A DNA stretch of 64,000 nt from Thermaerobacillus caldiproteolyticus (GCF_013761245.1 NZ_JACDUT010000001.1:124001-188000), one strand, 5' to 3'; shown: positions 1 through 9,218, numbered from the stretch's first letter. Translations and numbers: made by a program. Notes: generated by a model not told the origin, from the sequence alone.

Positions 1-871
1 CAATTTCTTTTGCTACTTGGTAAGCCATTGCACTGTAAACTAGTTTTGCCTTTTGATCCCCTTCTTCAATCATTTTTTCGACTTTCACGGCATCATTCGT
101 TCCGAGATAACCGACTAATCCGCCTTGACCAACTAACATTTTCATAATTTCATCGCGATAATATTCACCTGAAAAGCATAGGGAAACAAGATCGCCTGCC
201 GGCACTGTACCAGCACGTTCAGGACTGAACGGACCTTCGCCGTCTAATCCGTTGTTTACGTCAACTACCCTTCCTTGTTTATGAGCGCCAACCGTGATTC
301 CACCGCCCATATGAGTGACAATCAAATTTAATTCCTCATATTTTTTACCAAGCTGCTTTGCGACACGACGAGCAACGGCTTTTTGGTTTAAAGCGTGGAA
401 AATGCTCCTTCGTTCAATGAGGGAAAAACCGGAAATTCTCGCTATTGGCTCAAGCTCATCGACTACAACCGGGTCAACGATAAACGCGGGGATATTTAAC
501 GCAGATGCGATTTCATGAGCTAAAATACCGCCAAGGTTAGAAGCATGCTGGCCTGCATAACCTTTACGTAAATCTTCTAGCATTTGCTCATTAACGCGAT
601 ACGTTCCCCCTTCAATCGGGCGCAATAAACCGCCGCGACCGCAAACGGCGCTTAACTTTGAAATGTTTATTCCTTCTTCGTCAAGCGCATCCAGAATCGT
701 TTGTTTCCGAAATTCATATTGCTCAATAATTGATTGATATTTCTGTAATATTTCGGTATCATGGCGGATTGTTTTCTCAAAAATGGAACGTTCATTATCA
801 AATACGCCAATTTTTGTTGAAGTGGATCCAGGATTAATGACTAAAATGCGAAATTCTTTCTCCTCTTGCAA
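1..871 (-). CDS. buk: Butyrate kinase, N-terminal 290 codons (3' end outside window)
   Basis: An acetate/butyrate-kinase-family enzyme that converts butyryl-phosphate (and branched acyl-phosphates) plus ADP to acid plus ATP, the last step after Ptb. The reading continues off the left edge, so the C-terminus is missing. The N-terminus carries the phosphate-binding motif [10 protein letters not shown], and further in are THMGGG and a [11 protein letters not shown] segment, all typical of the ASKHA kinase fold. I chose a TTG start at 871: GGAGGT lies seven bases upstream, whereas the in-frame ATG at 886 has no Shine-Dalgarno. It follows bcd by 68 bp with a hairpin between them. Start is moderately certain; identity is very likely. 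Confidence 0.92.
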   Translation of the reverse strand, partial: MQEEKEFRILVINPGSTSTKIGVFDNERSIFEKTIRHDTEILQKYQSIIEQYEFRKQTILDALDEEGINISKLSAVCGRGGLLRPIEGGTYRVNEQMLEDLRKGYAGQHASNLGGILAHEIASALNIPAFIVDPVVVDELEPIARISGFSLIERRSIFHALNQKAVARRVAKQLGKKYEELNLIVTHMGGGITVGAHKQGRVVDVNNGLDGEGPFSPERAGTVPAGDLVSLCFSGEYYRDEIMKMLVGQGGLVGYLGTNDAVKVEKMIEEGDQKAKLVYSAMAYQVAKEI

Positions 872-891
872 GGTTCCAACCTCCATTTTTT

Positions 892-930
892 GCGATGAAA
901 GCGAGAAAAGATCGTTCTCGCTTTCATCGC
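892..930. other. Intercistronic 14-bp perfect hairpin between bcd and buk
   Basis: Arms 892-905 and 917-930 are perfectly complementary around an 11-base loop. On the transcribed (minus) strand the hairpin follows the bcd stop codon and is followed by A-rich sequence and the buk ribosome-binding site, not by a U-run. It is therefore more likely an mRNA stabiliser, processing site or weak attenuator than a standard terminator. On the opposite strand it is followed by a T-rich stretch. Confidence 0.6.
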
Positions 931-939
931 TTATTTTAT

Positions 940-2043
940 TTAGCGATTGCGGCGACGGCTCAAAATATGTTGGCCATTTTGTAAAAATTGACTGCGGGAT
1001 TTGCGCATTTTTTCAATGCGTTCTTCTGCTAAACGGTCTGCTGCTTTATAAGTTGGGATGTTGTCGCGTTTAGAGATTTCAAATACTTTTTCAATGTTGT
1101 TGTAAATTTGTTCCACTTTCTTTAAGGCACGTTCGCGATTGTAACCATATAATTCGTCAGCGACGTTGATCACACCGCCAGCGTTGATCACATAGTCAGG
1201 AGCATATACGATGCCCATTTCATGAATGATGTCGCCATGTCTTGCTTCTTTTAATTGGTTGTTCGCCGCCCCAGCGATGACTTTTGCTTTTAATTGCGGA
1301 ATGGTTTGGTCATTAATGATGCCGCCAAGTGCGCATGGAGCAAAAATGTCGCAGTCTACTCCGTAAATATCGTTCGGGTCCACCGCTTTTGCATCAAATT
1401 CCTCTACTACACGTTGCACCGCCTCTTTGTTAATGTCTGTCACAATTAGTTTTGCGCCTTCTTCATGAAGGTGACGGCATAAGTTGTAAGCAACATTTCC
1501 AACCCCTTGTACAGCGATGACTTTTCCTTCTAAGGAATCTGTTCCGAACGCTTCTTTCGCTGCGGCTTTCATCCCACGATAAACCCCGTATGCTGTTACA
1601 GGAGATGGATTACCGGATGAACCGAATTCAGGGGAAATGCCTGTTACATAATCCGTTTCTTGATAAATGATGTCCATGTCTGCAACGGTTGTACCAACAT
1701 CTTCAGCAGTGATGTAGCGGCCGTTTAATCCTTGAATGAAGCGGCCAAACGCACGGAACATCGCTTCGTTTTTATCTTTGCGCGGGTCGCCGATAATAAC
1801 TGTTTTACCACCGCCAAGGTTTAAACCGGCTGCAGCGTTTTTGTAAGTCATACCACGTGCTAAACGAAGCGCGTCTTCAATTGCTGCTTCCTCTGATTCG
1901 TACATCCACATACGTGTACCGCCTAAAGCTGGTCCTAATGTTGTATCATGAATGGCAATAATTGCTTTTAATCCTGACTCTTTGTCCTGGCAGAATAATA
2001 ATTGCTCATAGTCATATTGTTCCATATATTTGAAGATTTCCAT
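940..2043 (-). CDS. bcd: Leucine dehydrogenase (branched-chain amino acid dehydrogenase)
   Basis: Oxidatively deaminates leucine, valine and isoleucine to 2-oxo acids with NAD+ in the cytoplasm, feeding the Bkd/Ptb/Buk route that also supplies branched-chain fatty acid primers. The 367-residue product is full length for the family. Visible signatures are the substrate-binding glycine loop with catalytic lysine (NLGGGKTVI, about residue 80), TAEDVGT, and a Rossmann NAD site [10 protein letters not shown] near residue 180. It lies 27 bp downstream of ptb and upstream of buk on the same strand, so it is expected to share the sigma-L promoter in front of ptb. Confidence 0.97.
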   Translation of the reverse strand: MEIFKYMEQYDYEQLLFCQDKESGLKAIIAIHDTTLGPALGGTRMWMYESEEAAIEDALRLARGMTYKNAAAGLNLGGGKTVIIGDPRKDKNEAMFRAFGRFIQGLNGRYITAEDVGTTVADMDIIYQETDYVTGISPEFGSSGNPSPVTAYGVYRGMKAAAKEAFGTDSLEGKVIAVQGVGNVAYNLCRHLHEEGAKLIVTDINKEAVQRVVEEFDAKAVDPNDIYGVDCDIFAPCALGGIINDQTIPQLKAKVIAGAANNQLKEARHGDIIHEMGIVYAPDYVINAGGVINVADELYGYNRERALKKVEQIYNNIEKVFEISKRDNIPTYKAADRLAEERIEKMRKSRSQFLQNGQHILSRRRNR

Positions 2044-2070
2044 GTTGATTTCCTCCCCAAAAGATTTTCA

Positions 2071-2976
2071 TTATTTTGATGCGGAGCAAACCGCAAGAGC
2101 TAACGAATAAAGTTTGCTTTCTGCAGAATCTGCGCGTGATGTTAAGACAATCGGAGCCTTCGCCCCAGCAATTACTGCACCTACTTTTGCATTGGCGAAG
2201 TAAATTAATGATTTATACAATACATTTCCTGTTTCAATGTTAGGAACAAGGAGAATATCAGCTTGTCCCGCTACTTCACTGTCAATTCCTTTATGTTCAG
2301 CAGCCAGCATTGAAACTGCGTTATCAAGAGCTAATGGGCCATCAACGATACAATCGGTAATTTGGCCTCGCTTGTTCATCATAGTTAATGCAGCTGCATC
2401 AAGCGTTGCCGGCATCGCCGGATTTACCACTTCAACGGCAGCAAGAGGTGCTACTTTCGGCTTTTCGATTCCGATGGCTCTCGCTATCGATACCGCATTG
2501 GAGACAATTTGCGCTTTTTGCTCCAGATCCGGCGCGATATTCATCGCCGCATCGGTAACAATGATATAGTGGTCATAGCTAGGCACTTCAAATACCGCCA
2601 CATGTGATAAAACTTTTCCTGTTCGCAAACCAAACTCTTTATTCAGAACAGCTTTTAAAATCGTCGCTGTCGGAACATTCCCTTTCATTAGTACATTTGC
2701 TTCATTCAAATGTACCGCTTTTACCGCTAGTTCGGTCGCTTGAACTTTAGAATCCGCATGCACTAATTGTAACCTGCCATTTTTTGCATAGTCTTCATTT
2801 TTTTGTTTTAACAATTGTGAAATTTTTTCACTGTCTCCATACAAGATAAATCGCCCGAAATTACTGTCCAGCGCCATTGTGACAGCTTCAATTACTTCTT
2901 CATCTTCTGCCGCAGCAACTGCAACTGTCATATTGTCATATTGGGTTGCCTGGTCGACTAACGATTGCAGCTTCAT
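2071..2976 (-). CDS. ptb: Phosphate butyryltransferase
   Basis: Transfers the acyl group from butyryl- or branched acyl-CoA to phosphate, giving the acyl-phosphate used by Buk. The 301-residue product matches family length. It opens with MKLQSLVDQ and contains the AEDEEV and KG(N/D)V-type motifs of the phosphotransacetylase family (MKGNVPTATILK). A longer reading reaches 3045, but its extra codons run into the sigma-L promoter at 3028-3045, so the start at 2976 is preferred. GGGG lies 13 bases upstream, a somewhat long spacing. First gene of the bkd-type operon here. Confidence 0.94.
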   Translation of the reverse strand: MKLQSLVDQATQYDNMTVAVAAAEDEEVIEAVTMALDSNFGRFILYGDSEKISQLLKQKNEDYAKNGRLQLVHADSKVQATELAVKAVHLNEANVLMKGNVPTATILKAVLNKEFGLRTGKVLSHVAVFEVPSYDHYIIVTDAAMNIAPDLEQKAQIVSNAVSIARAIGIEKPKVAPLAAVEVVNPAMPATLDAAALTMMNKRGQITDCIVDGPLALDNAVSMLAAEHKGIDSEVAGQADILLVPNIETGNVLYKSLIYFANAKVGAVIAGAKAPIVLTSRADSAESKLYSLALAVCSASK

Positions 2977-3027
2977 ATCATGAATCCAACCCCTTTGTCC
3001 TTTCATTTCGTCTCGCACTTTTATAAT

Positions 3028-3045
3028 ATGCAAAAATCGTGCCAA
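3028..3045 (-). promoter_or_regulatory. Sigma-L (sigma-54) -24/-12 promoter of ptb-bcd-buk
   Basis: Read on the minus strand, the sequence is TTGGCACGATTTTTGCAT, matching the sigma-54 consensus TGGCAC-N5-TTGCA at every conserved base. It lies about 50 bp upstream of the ptb start codon and directly behind the gene for BkdR, a sigma-54-dependent activator. In B. subtilis the bkd operon is known to need SigL and BkdR. Confidence 0.93.
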
Positions 3046-3084
3046 ACAAAAAATATTGAAAACGCTTTATTTTTTTCGTGCTCG

Positions 3085-3121
3085 TTTGCAATGATTTGCG
3101 TTATATGCAAATTATTGCATG
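3085..3121. promoter_or_regulatory. Candidate BkdR upstream activating sequence
   Basis: Repeated TTTGC/GCAAA half-sites occur in alternating orientation (tttgcaatgatttgcg followed by atatgcaaattattgcat). They lie 40-80 bp upstream of the sigma-L promoter, overlapping the last codons of bkdR. Position and symmetry fit an enhancer for a sigma-54 activator. BkdR binding is inferred. Confidence 0.55.
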
Positions 3122-5184
3122 TATTTTTTTGCAAGTCCATATTTTTCTAATTTGTAATATAGATTGCGAATTGAAATGCCTAACGCTTTCGCCGTTGCCG
3201 TTTTATTGCCATGATGTTTTTGTAATGCTCTTTCAATTAAATGCGCTTCATATTGCTCCATCATCTCATCGAGCGGACGAATCTCCTCTCCATTCAAAAG
3301 CGAATCTTCATGTCTATCGTGTTCAGCATGAGGTATTTTTAACGGTGGAATATGTTTCACATCAATGAGCACTTCATGAAATTTCATAAAAATCATCGCG
3401 CGACCTAGCACATTTTCAAGCTCACGAACATTGCCCGGCCAATCATACGATAAAAGATAATGAATGGCTTCTTCCGTTAATCCTTCTACGTTTCGTCCGT
3501 AATCTTGATTTAATTTTTGAATTAAATGATGACATAAAGCCGGAATATCTTGCTTCCTTGCCCGAAGCGGCGGAATATAAATTGGCATCCGGTTAAGACG
3601 GTAATACAAATCTTCCCGGAATGTCCCTTCAGAGATCGCCTTTTCTAAATTGACATTTGTCGCAGCAATGACGCGAACATTGATTGGAATCGGTTTTGTT
3701 CCCCCGACGCGAACAATTTCCCTTTCTTGGAGAACGCGCAATAATTTCGCCTGCGTATTTGCAGAAAGCTCACCAATTTCATCAAGGAAAATACTTCCGT
3801 TATTCGCTTCCTCAAACAACCCGCGCTTTCCACCTCGCTTGGCTCCGGAAAATGCTCCTTCTTCATATCCAAATAATTCGCTTTCTAATAGTGTTTCAGA
3901 AAGGGCGGCACAATTCACACGGACAAATTTGTTATATTTTCGATCGCTCGCATTATGGATGGCGTGAGCGAACAATTCTTTTCCCGTTCCCGATTCCCCG
4001 CGCAATAAAATCGTTACCGGCGTCTTCGCTGCTAGTTTCGCTTGCTCAATTGCTACGGTCATTTCTTCGGATGTGCCGATAATATCAGCAAATGAATATT
4101 TCGCCTCCAACGTGCGAATAATTTGTCGAGCGCGATTTAATTCATTGGTAAGCCGCTGAATTTCGGAAACGTCATGAATAACGCCAACGCTTCCTTTTAA
4201 TACGCCATCGACAATAATCGGAGCAACATTGACAACAACATCACGGTTTTTCGGCCCCACTTTCATGCGCACACCACGAACAGGACGGCGCGTTTTCAAG
4301 ACTTGCATATGCATACTTTCCCCTTCTGCAATATCTGCAGTTGCTGGTTTGCCGATGACTTCTTCTTCAGTAAGACCCGTGATGCGCGTATAAGCGGGAT
4401 TGATTAAAATGCCATTGCCATGCTCGTCAACAACCGAAATCGCTTCTTCCGATGAATGAATAATCGCCTCTAACATCATGCGAATTTCCTTTAAATTAGT
4501 AATTTCTTCGGCTAGCCGAACAAACTCCGTCACGTCCTTAAAGACCGCAAGAGCCCCAAATAGCTTTCCAGATTCATCCACCATAGGAACGCGCGTCGTA
4601 ATTATTTTTCGTCCGTTATCTAACTTTAGTTCTTGATGAAACTCTGTTTGCTTCGTTTTTAATACTCTCGGCAGCCTACTTGTCGGAATGACTTCTAAAA
4701 TATGTTTGCCAATCGCCTTCGTTTTATCCACCTCGATCATCTCGGCTGCACTGTCATTTATATCGGTAATATAAGCGAACTCATCAACAACGATCATTCC
4801 ATCATGAGTCGCGTTAAAAATTAAATCACGACGAGTCGTTTCACTTTTTAACTTCGCGATTAATGCCTCTTTTTCTTCGATGAGTTCAGCGATCATACGG
4901 GCAACCATTCCCGGTACAACAACAGTATGAGGATCGCTTCTTTTGCGGATTTCTTCAAATACGTGCTTTTCTCCCGTTGTTTCGATGATAAGATCAATTC
5001 CTTCGGTTAAAAAGGCACGCCAATCGGTTCCCGTGGGAATGCCCATCTTTTGCGCAAGCTGGATTCCCGGCGCTTGTTCATTAATATCCGCGACAGCAAC
5101 AACCTGGATGATCGTCGCCTTTTGCAAAATTTGCAATAATGCGGTACCACCTTTCCCCGCGCCAACAATTAGTACTTTTTTCAT
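3112..5184 (-). CDS. bkdR: Sigma-54-dependent transcriptional activator BkdR
   Basis: An enhancer-binding protein for branched-chain amino acid catabolism. Order of domains: an N-terminal Rossmann-like segment ([12 protein letters not shown]), two PAS domains (about residues 115-225 and 240-350), an AAA+ sigma-54-interaction domain with Walker A GESGTGKE near 398 and Walker [10 protein letters not shown], and a Fis-type helix-turn-helix at the C-terminus. The sigma-54 contact loop reads GAFSGA rather than the usual GAFTGA, a conservative change. About 690 residues, as in B. subtilis. Start taken at the ATG of MKKVL with GGTGA upstream; a GTG three codons earlier is possible. Its 3' end carries the likely enhancer for ptb. 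Confidence 0.95.
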   Translation of the reverse strand: MKKVLIVGAGKGGTALLQILQKATIIQVVAVADINEQAPGIQLAQKMGIPTGTDWRAFLTEGIDLIIETTGEKHVFEEIRKRSDPHTVVVPGMVARMIAELIEEKEALIAKLKSETTRRDLIFNATHDGMIVVDEFAYITDINDSAAEMIEVDKTKAIGKHILEVIPTSRLPRVLKTKQTEFHQELKLDNGRKIITTRVPMVDESGKLFGALAVFKDVTEFVRLAEEITNLKEIRMMLEAIIHSSEEAISVVDEHGNGILINPAYTRITGLTEEEVIGKPATADIAEGESMHMQVLKTRRPVRGVRMKVGPKNRDVVVNVAPIIVDGVLKGSVGVIHDVSEIQRLTNELNRARQIIRTLEAKYSFADIIGTSEEMTVAIEQAKLAAKTPVTILLRGESGTGKELFAHAIHNASDRKYNKFVRVNCAALSETLLESELFGYEEGAFSGAKRGGKRGLFEEANNGSIFLDEIGELSANTQAKLLRVLQEREIVRVGGTKPIPINVRVIAATNVNLEKAISEGTFREDLYYRLNRMPIYIPPLRARKQDIPALCHHLIQKLNQDYGRNVEGLTEEAIHYLLSYDWPGNVRELENVLGRAMIFMKFHEVLIDVKHIPPLKIPHAEHDRHEDSLLNGEEIRPLDEMMEQYEAHLIERALQKHHGNKTATAKALGISIRNLYYKLEKYGLAKKYMQ

Positions 5185-5231
5185 TCCATTCACCGCTCTT
5201 TAACATTATGCAATTTTTTGCAGACACTTCT

Positions 5232-5260
5232 ATCATACCGATTTTTTCTTTTCTTGACAA
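5232..5260 (-). promoter_or_regulatory. Sigma-A-type promoter of bkdR
   Basis: On the minus strand TTGTCA (5255-5260), a 17-base spacer and TATGAT (5232-5237). It is about 48 bases upstream of the bkdR ATG. Its -35 hexamer overlaps the -35 of the divergent yqzF promoter. Confidence 0.75.
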
Positions 5261-5281
5261 ATCTCATCAAAAGTTTATGAT
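5254..5281 (+). promoter_or_regulatory. Sigma-A-type promoter of yqzF
   Basis: TTGACA (5254-5259), 16-base spacer, TATGAT (5276-5281), 44 bases before the yqzF ATG. It shares the sequence TTGACAA with the opposing bkdR promoter, so the two polymerases probably cannot bind at once. Confidence 0.75.
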
Positions 5282-5325
5282 GTTTGGTGAAACGATTTTT
5301 GATGAACGAAAGGATTAGAATCGCA

Positions 5326-5583
5326 ATGCAACGAATGATCGCTCTTACAATTTTGCTGATTCCGGGTTTTTTGGCAGCTTTAGGAATTAAATGGATGCGC
5401 GATACGCTGTTTGGCATTCTGCATGCCCCACTTCCATCCCTTTGGCTTCAGTTCTTGTGCGGATTTCTTCTATTCGCACTCGGTTTAGGGTTTATCGGCG
5501 GATTTATTCTTCACCGCGACCAAAAACGAAACAAAGTTCAACCAAGGTTTCAAAAAAAACAAAAAAACGACCCGAGCTCGTAA
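5326..5583 (+). CDS. yqzF: YqzF-like small membrane protein (DUF2627)
   Basis: An 85-residue protein starting MQRMIALTILLIPGFL with two hydrophobic helices separated by a short loop and a basic, lysine-rich C-terminal tail. The location next to bkdR and the N-terminal R-M-I-A-L pattern fit YqzF of B. subtilis. Start chosen at 5326 because AAAGGA lies 11 bases upstream; the longer reading from 5284 begins at the promoter's -10 region. Function unknown. Confidence 0.75.
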   Translation: MQRMIALTILLIPGFLAALGIKWMRDTLFGILHAPLPSLWLQFLCGFLLFALGLGFIGGFILHRDQKRNKVQPRFQKKQKNDPSS

Positions 5584-5600
5584 CGTTCAGGTCGTTTTTT
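5562..5600. terminator. Bidirectional terminator between yqzF and the GDPD gene
   Basis: AAAAAACGACC (5562-5572) pairs with GGTCGTTTTTT (5590-5600), giving a T-run for both converging genes. The yqzF stop codon lies in the loop. Confidence 0.85.
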
Positions 5601-6321
5601 GATTGTTTAATAATTGTTTTGCTTTTGATGGATAATCAGTGAAAATCGCATCTACTTGATATTGAAACATTTTTTTCATTAACCCTGCTTTGTTAATCGT
5701 AAACGGCCGCACTGCCACACGATGGTCGTGTGCTTGACGAACGAACGATTCTGTTACGGTACCATGGTATGGATGCAATCCAGATGCTCCGATGGCACGC
5801 ATATATTTCCATGGTTGACATAAGCTTTTCATATAAAGAATCGCTGTCTCAATCTCAGGAGCAAGTCGATGACAAAGCGCCATACTATTATGATTAAACG
5901 ATGAGAGGACGACGCGATGCTCTAAATGGTAATGTCTAACCATGTCAATGACTTTTTCCTCTAATTTTTTATATTCAATCAATCCATTTTTCAATTCAAT
6001 ATTTAGCAATAACTCAGTTGGTTCTATCCATTGGAGCACTTCCTCTAGCAGTGGAATGCGACAGAAATCATATTGTTCGGCGAATTTATAAACAGCGTTG
6101 AATTGTTGTAACTCCTTATATATAAAATCTTTCACCCATCCTGTACCATCGGTTGTCCGATCAATCGTTTCATCATGAATGACCACGAGCGCTCCATCTT
6201 TTGTCATTTGTACATCTAATTCAATCCCGTCCGCTTCGACTCGTTCCGCTTCGTAAAAGGCAATCATCGTATTTTCTGGATGCGTGCCAGCTGAACCGCG
6301 GTGAGCAAAAATTTTAGTCAT
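5587..6321 (-). CDS. yqiK: Glycerophosphodiester phosphodiesterase family protein (YqiK)
   Basis: A 244-residue TIM-barrel GDPD enzyme expected to hydrolyse glycerophosphodiesters to glycerol-3-phosphate and an alcohol. Visible catalytic features are HRGSAG near residue 7, the metal-binding pattern E-x-D (ADGIELDVQMTKDG, about 32-45) and VIHDETIDRTT with the second catalytic histidine. A late F-T-I-N and IFTDYP fit the barrel's last strands. No signal peptide, so probably cytoplasmic. It is the orthologous neighbour of yqzF in B. subtilis. Confidence 0.9.
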   Translation of the reverse strand: MTKIFAHRGSAGTHPENTMIAFYEAERVEADGIELDVQMTKDGALVVIHDETIDRTTDGTGWVKDFIYKELQQFNAVYKFAEQYDFCRIPLLEEVLQWIEPTELLLNIELKNGLIEYKKLEEKVIDMVRHYHLEHRVVLSSFNHNSMALCHRLAPEIETAILYMKSLCQPWKYMRAIGASGLHPYHGTVTESFVRQAHDHRVAVRPFTINKAGLMKKMFQYQVDAIFTDYPSKAKQLLNNQKTT

Positions 6322-6454
6322 CGTTCCGCTCCTTTCCCGTCCTTTTCAACAATAAAGCACGATAATAAAAATATATGCGAAAGGTTGCAAAAGTTTGCTA
6401 TACTATTGATTCAAGAAATCATATCTAGTTTAATATAACAAAGAGGTGATTGAA

Positions 6455-6592
6455 ATGCGCCCGCTCCAAATTTCATTGGAAACAGCACAAAAATTAGCCA
6501 AGGCATTAGGCATCCCGATCGAGCAAGTAATGCATATGCCACAGCACATTTTAGTGCAAAAACTAGTTGAGTTAGAAAAAGAGAAAAAATGA
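6455..6592 (+). CDS. YycC-like small protein (45 aa)
   Basis: A short gene with a good ribosome-binding site (AGAGGTGA six bases before the ATG) and a terminator immediately after its stop. The 45-residue product (begins MRPLQISLETAQKLAKALG, contains MPQHIL) resembles the YycC family of Bacillus from memory. It looks soluble and helical with a charged tail (LEKEKK). Function unknown. It stands alone between divergent and convergent neighbours. Confidence 0.75.
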   Translation: MRPLQISLETAQKLAKALGIPIEQVMHMPQHILVQKLVELEKEKK

Positions 6593-6623
6593 AAAGGTAG
6601 CTCACGTGAGACTACCTTTTTTT
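6592..6623 (+). terminator. Terminator of the YycC-like gene
   Basis: AAAAGGTAG pairs with CTACCTTTT around an 11-base spacer that is itself palindromic (CTCACGTGAG); a run of seven T follows. Confidence 0.85.
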
Positions 6624-6638
6624 CTGCTTCGTAATCAG

Positions 6639-7828
6639 TCAGGAAACTTTATCCATTGCATTTACCGCACGTTTATGACGAAGGAATAGGAATATATATG
6701 TGACAAGCAATACAACTAAACACACAATGGAATATCCGTACATAAGGCGGTAGCCAGTATAAGAGGCTAAAACACCAAGACTAATCGAGCCAATTGCCAT
6801 TCCAAGGTCCATGAAGGAAAAAAACATCGCATTAGCTGTTCCTTGTTTCTCTTTTGATACAAAGCTGACAGCTAAGGTCTGAAGAATCGGTGTTATAGTT
6901 CCATACGCAATTCCGTAAAACACCCCAGCAAGAAGCAAAGTCCATATATCTTGCGTGGCCGCTAAAAGACACAGCCCGATGATTCCACTTACAATCGCAG
7001 GGTATAGAATGACCTTATGCCCTTTGCTGTCAAAGATCCGACCTGAAAGAGGACGCACAATCGCCATTGTGACCGCTATGATCAGAAAAAACAATGAAAC
7101 AGATCCTCCCAACTGAACCTCTTTGCCAAGCTCCCCAAGAAAACTAACAACTCCTCCTAATGTAATCGTAAAAAAGGATGCCAATAAACATGGAGAAAAT
7201 GCTTTTTATCAAAGGCGTATTCTATAAAAGAAACTTCCTTTGTTCTCATACGATTAGAATGAGGAGAGCGAATAAAAATGTTAAGAAGTAACGTTACAAT
7301 CACTAACAAAACAGCCAATAATAATAACGCATTAAATGAGAAAAACTGAATCAATGATAGAGCAAACATCGGAGCTAGGCTTGTTCCAACGCTAGTAGCC
7401 ATTCCATAATAACCAATTCCTTCACCAAGTCGCCTTACAGGAATCACGGTCGTGGCCATCGTTGAAATAATAGTAGAGACAATTCCAAATGCGATTCCAT
7501 GTAAAATTCTTAAAAAGAGCAATAACGACACCGACTTTTGATGATAACTTAAAGCGATGGTAACAGCGAGAAAAATCAAAGACGCGATGTTTACCTTTTT
7601 TATATTGGCTTTATGGATTATCCCCCCAACGAAAGGTCTTGTAATAATTGCCGATATCATAAAAGCGGTAGTCATCATTCCTGCTTGAGCAGGATTGTGG
7701 TTCACGTGAGAAACAAATGCTGGAAAACCAGCCGTCAACAGCTGTAAACAACAGAAAAATAAAAAAGCCATTAAAATAATGGCAACAAATTGTGCAGTCC
7801 ACAGTTTAGAAGACCCATTCATCTCCAT
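6639..7828 (-). pseudogene. MFS drug/sugar exporter, one frameshift
   Basis: Together two overlapping frames encode a normal major facilitator of about 395 residues: the N-terminal half (7157-7828, six membrane helices) and the C-terminal half (from about 7200 to 6639). The two join if one T is restored in the T4 run at 7196-7199 (minus strand CATTTTCTCC), giving KHFSPCLLASFF. A single-base loss in a homopolymer could be a real recent mutation, phase variation or a sequencing error. It starts 9 bp after the marR stop, so the pair probably forms an operon in which the MarR protein controls the exporter. Confidence 0.85.
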
Positions 7829-7837
7829 CTCTTCTTT

Positions 7838-8287
7838 CTAATTGTTTGGATTTTCCAACAAAGCATCGATGTTTCTTTCGATGGAACGTAATACTTCTTG
7901 ATAAATAGCTAACTTTTCTTCATCGATTTGATGAACAAATTTTTCGAAAACGGTTTCAATAAATGGAATTAATTGTTGAGATAGCTCGGTTCCTTTTTCG
8001 GTAATTGTAATAAGGAAAGAGCGCCGATCTGTTGGATTCGGAATTCTTTCAGCGAATCCGTTTTTTTCAAGAAGGTCGAGAATTTTCGTAAGGGTTGCCT
8101 GGTCTTTATCCGCTCTCTCGGCCAGTTCTTTTTGGGAAATTTTATCCGACTCATTCAATGTTCGTAGCACTCCCCACTGTTCCGCCGTAATGTTGTAAGG
8201 CTTTAAATAAACATTTAAAATACGAGTGATTTTTCTGCTAACACGAACCGAGGCAGATCCAATTGATTTATCTTTTGATATATCCAT
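7838..8287 (-). CDS. MarR-family transcriptional regulator
   Basis: A 149-residue winged-helix repressor. The HTH is visible as ISQKELAERADKDQATLTKILDLLEKNGF, shown here only by its ends ISQKELAE and LTKILDLL (about residues 47-75), followed by the wing NPTDRRSFLITIT. The N- and C-terminal helices form the dimer interface. The frame is open far upstream, but AAAGGAGA eight bases before the ATG at 8287 decides the start. Nine bp downstream begins the MFS exporter, its probable target; an inverted repeat upstream is a candidate operator. Confidence 0.9.
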   Translation of the reverse strand: MDISKDKSIGSASVRVSRKITRILNVYLKPYNITAEQWGVLRTLNESDKISQKELAERADKDQATLTKILDLLEKNGFAERIPNPTDRRSFLITITEKGTELSQQLIPFIETVFEKFVHQIDEEKLAIYQEVLRSIERNIDALLENPNN

Positions 8288-8321
8288 GATCAGGTCTCCT
8301 TTTATGTAATCCTCTATATTA

Positions 8322-8348
8322 TTATACACATAAATAATATATGTATAA
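8322..8348. promoter_or_regulatory. Candidate MarR operator
   Basis: TTATACA (8322-8328) and TGTATAA (8342-8348) form an inverted repeat with a 13-base AT-rich centre, 35-60 bp upstream of the marR start. Autoregulatory MarR sites are usually this kind of AT-rich palindrome. Binding is inferred. Confidence 0.45.
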
Positions 8349-8571
8349 ATATAATTTGTACACAAACTATATTTCAGCTCACCACTCATGATCGATATGT
8401 TCGACTTACAAATAAATAGGGAAGAAAACAGATGTTTTGAATGTCGCCTCGGCACCTTATTCCTCTGATTCTCAATTGCCTTTACGAGTACTGCTTCAGA
8501 TAAAGCATTTTGCTTCGAGCGCTCATTCATTCTTAGCCTTCTCCACGCGGTTACCATTAAACAGATCATCT

Positions 8572-8664
8572 TTAAGAAGCTTTATGCTCCAAACGCAATT
8601 TATCCGCCACCATTGCGACGAACTCGCTGTTCATTGGTCTTTCTTTCGACATGCTGACGGTGTA
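8572..8664 (-). pseudogene. spo0A': Displaced 3' end of spo0A (last 30 codons)
   Basis: The minus strand encodes YTVSMSK, then [11 protein letters not shown], then [12 protein letters not shown] and a stop. This is the complete C-terminus of a Spo0A protein with no gene in front of it. The intact spo0A at 22946 ends with the same 30 positions but differs at four residues (A238E, K239R, T241M, I246V as live-to-relic) and at many silent sites. Similarity stops exactly at 8664, the edge of a 22-bp block shared with the live gene. Best explained as the original gene end displaced by island integration. Confidence 0.9.
8643..8664. repeat. attL: att-like core direct repeat, distal end of island
   Basis: These 22 bases are identical, in the same orientation, to 23017-23038 inside spo0A, and differ at the first base outside on both sides. 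Read on the minus strand they encode YTVSMSK. They mark the outer boundary of the island. The left/right label is arbitrary. Confidence 0.85.
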
Positions 8665-8804
8665 AAACCGTGCTATATCAACTTACAATATTTATATGCA
8701 TTCCGGCTTCTTATCCGTGTTTTCATTAGTAAAAAATTGTTTACTTCTTAACGCTGATTCTAACAAATTTACAAATAGAAATTGAATAATTCGTAATATG
8801 TACG

Positions 8805-8833
8805 AAAAAATCGACGAGCCGCATTAGCAGCTC
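8805..8833 (-). terminator. Terminator in phage relic
   Basis: On the minus strand GAGCTGC-TAAT-GCGGCTC (one G.U pair) followed by GTCG and six T, just downstream of the tape-measure remnant. Confidence 0.6.
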
Positions 8834-8852
8834 TCCATACAGTGTTGCTCCA

Positions 8853-8993
8853 TCAATCCCCCTTACGATATCCTTCGGCTTCGCCGCTCATTAACACCAT
8901 TTCTCCGCGGTGTAGATGCGCCAGGAAATAGTTATAGGGAACGTAGTTAAGCCCGCTGCTATAGCCTTCCAGTTCTTTCTCTTTTTGCGGACC
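8853..8993 (-). pseudogene. Phage tail tape measure protein, C-terminal remnant
   Basis: A 46-codon open stretch ending in TGA reads SSGLNYVPYNYF, then LAHLHRGEMVLMSGEAEGYR. The pattern G-x-N-Y-V-P-Y...L-L-H-x-G-E-M-V-L...E-A-x-x-Y-R is characteristic of the C-terminus of tape measure proteins of Gram-positive siphophages. No start or upstream domains remain. It shows that the island is at least partly of phage origin. Confidence 0.7.
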
Positions 8994-9218
8994 GAACCAT
9001 TACTACATTTTTTAGCGCCTATTTCCCTTGCTTTTCGTTTAGCTAATCGCACATGATTTTGTGGGCTGCCATAACCGAAAATTAAGAAATTATCACACTA
9101 TATAACGGGAAATAATGGAAAATAAGTCGATTTTTTACCTAATTTGATGTATTATTTACTTAAAGTCAATCGTACGAGCAGGGTGGGCGGCTGAGCCTCC
9201 AATAAGGAGGTGAAACCG

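Noticed and set aside
2977-3045. Longer N-terminus for ptb
   Set aside because: The extra codons overlap the sigma-L promoter, so they cannot be on the mRNA.
8437-8751. Plus-strand frame of 104 codons at the island edge
   Set aside because: It is the reverse-strand shadow of the spo0A 3' relic and lacks a ribosome-binding site; the similar plus-strand frame at 22910 is the shadow of the live spo0A.
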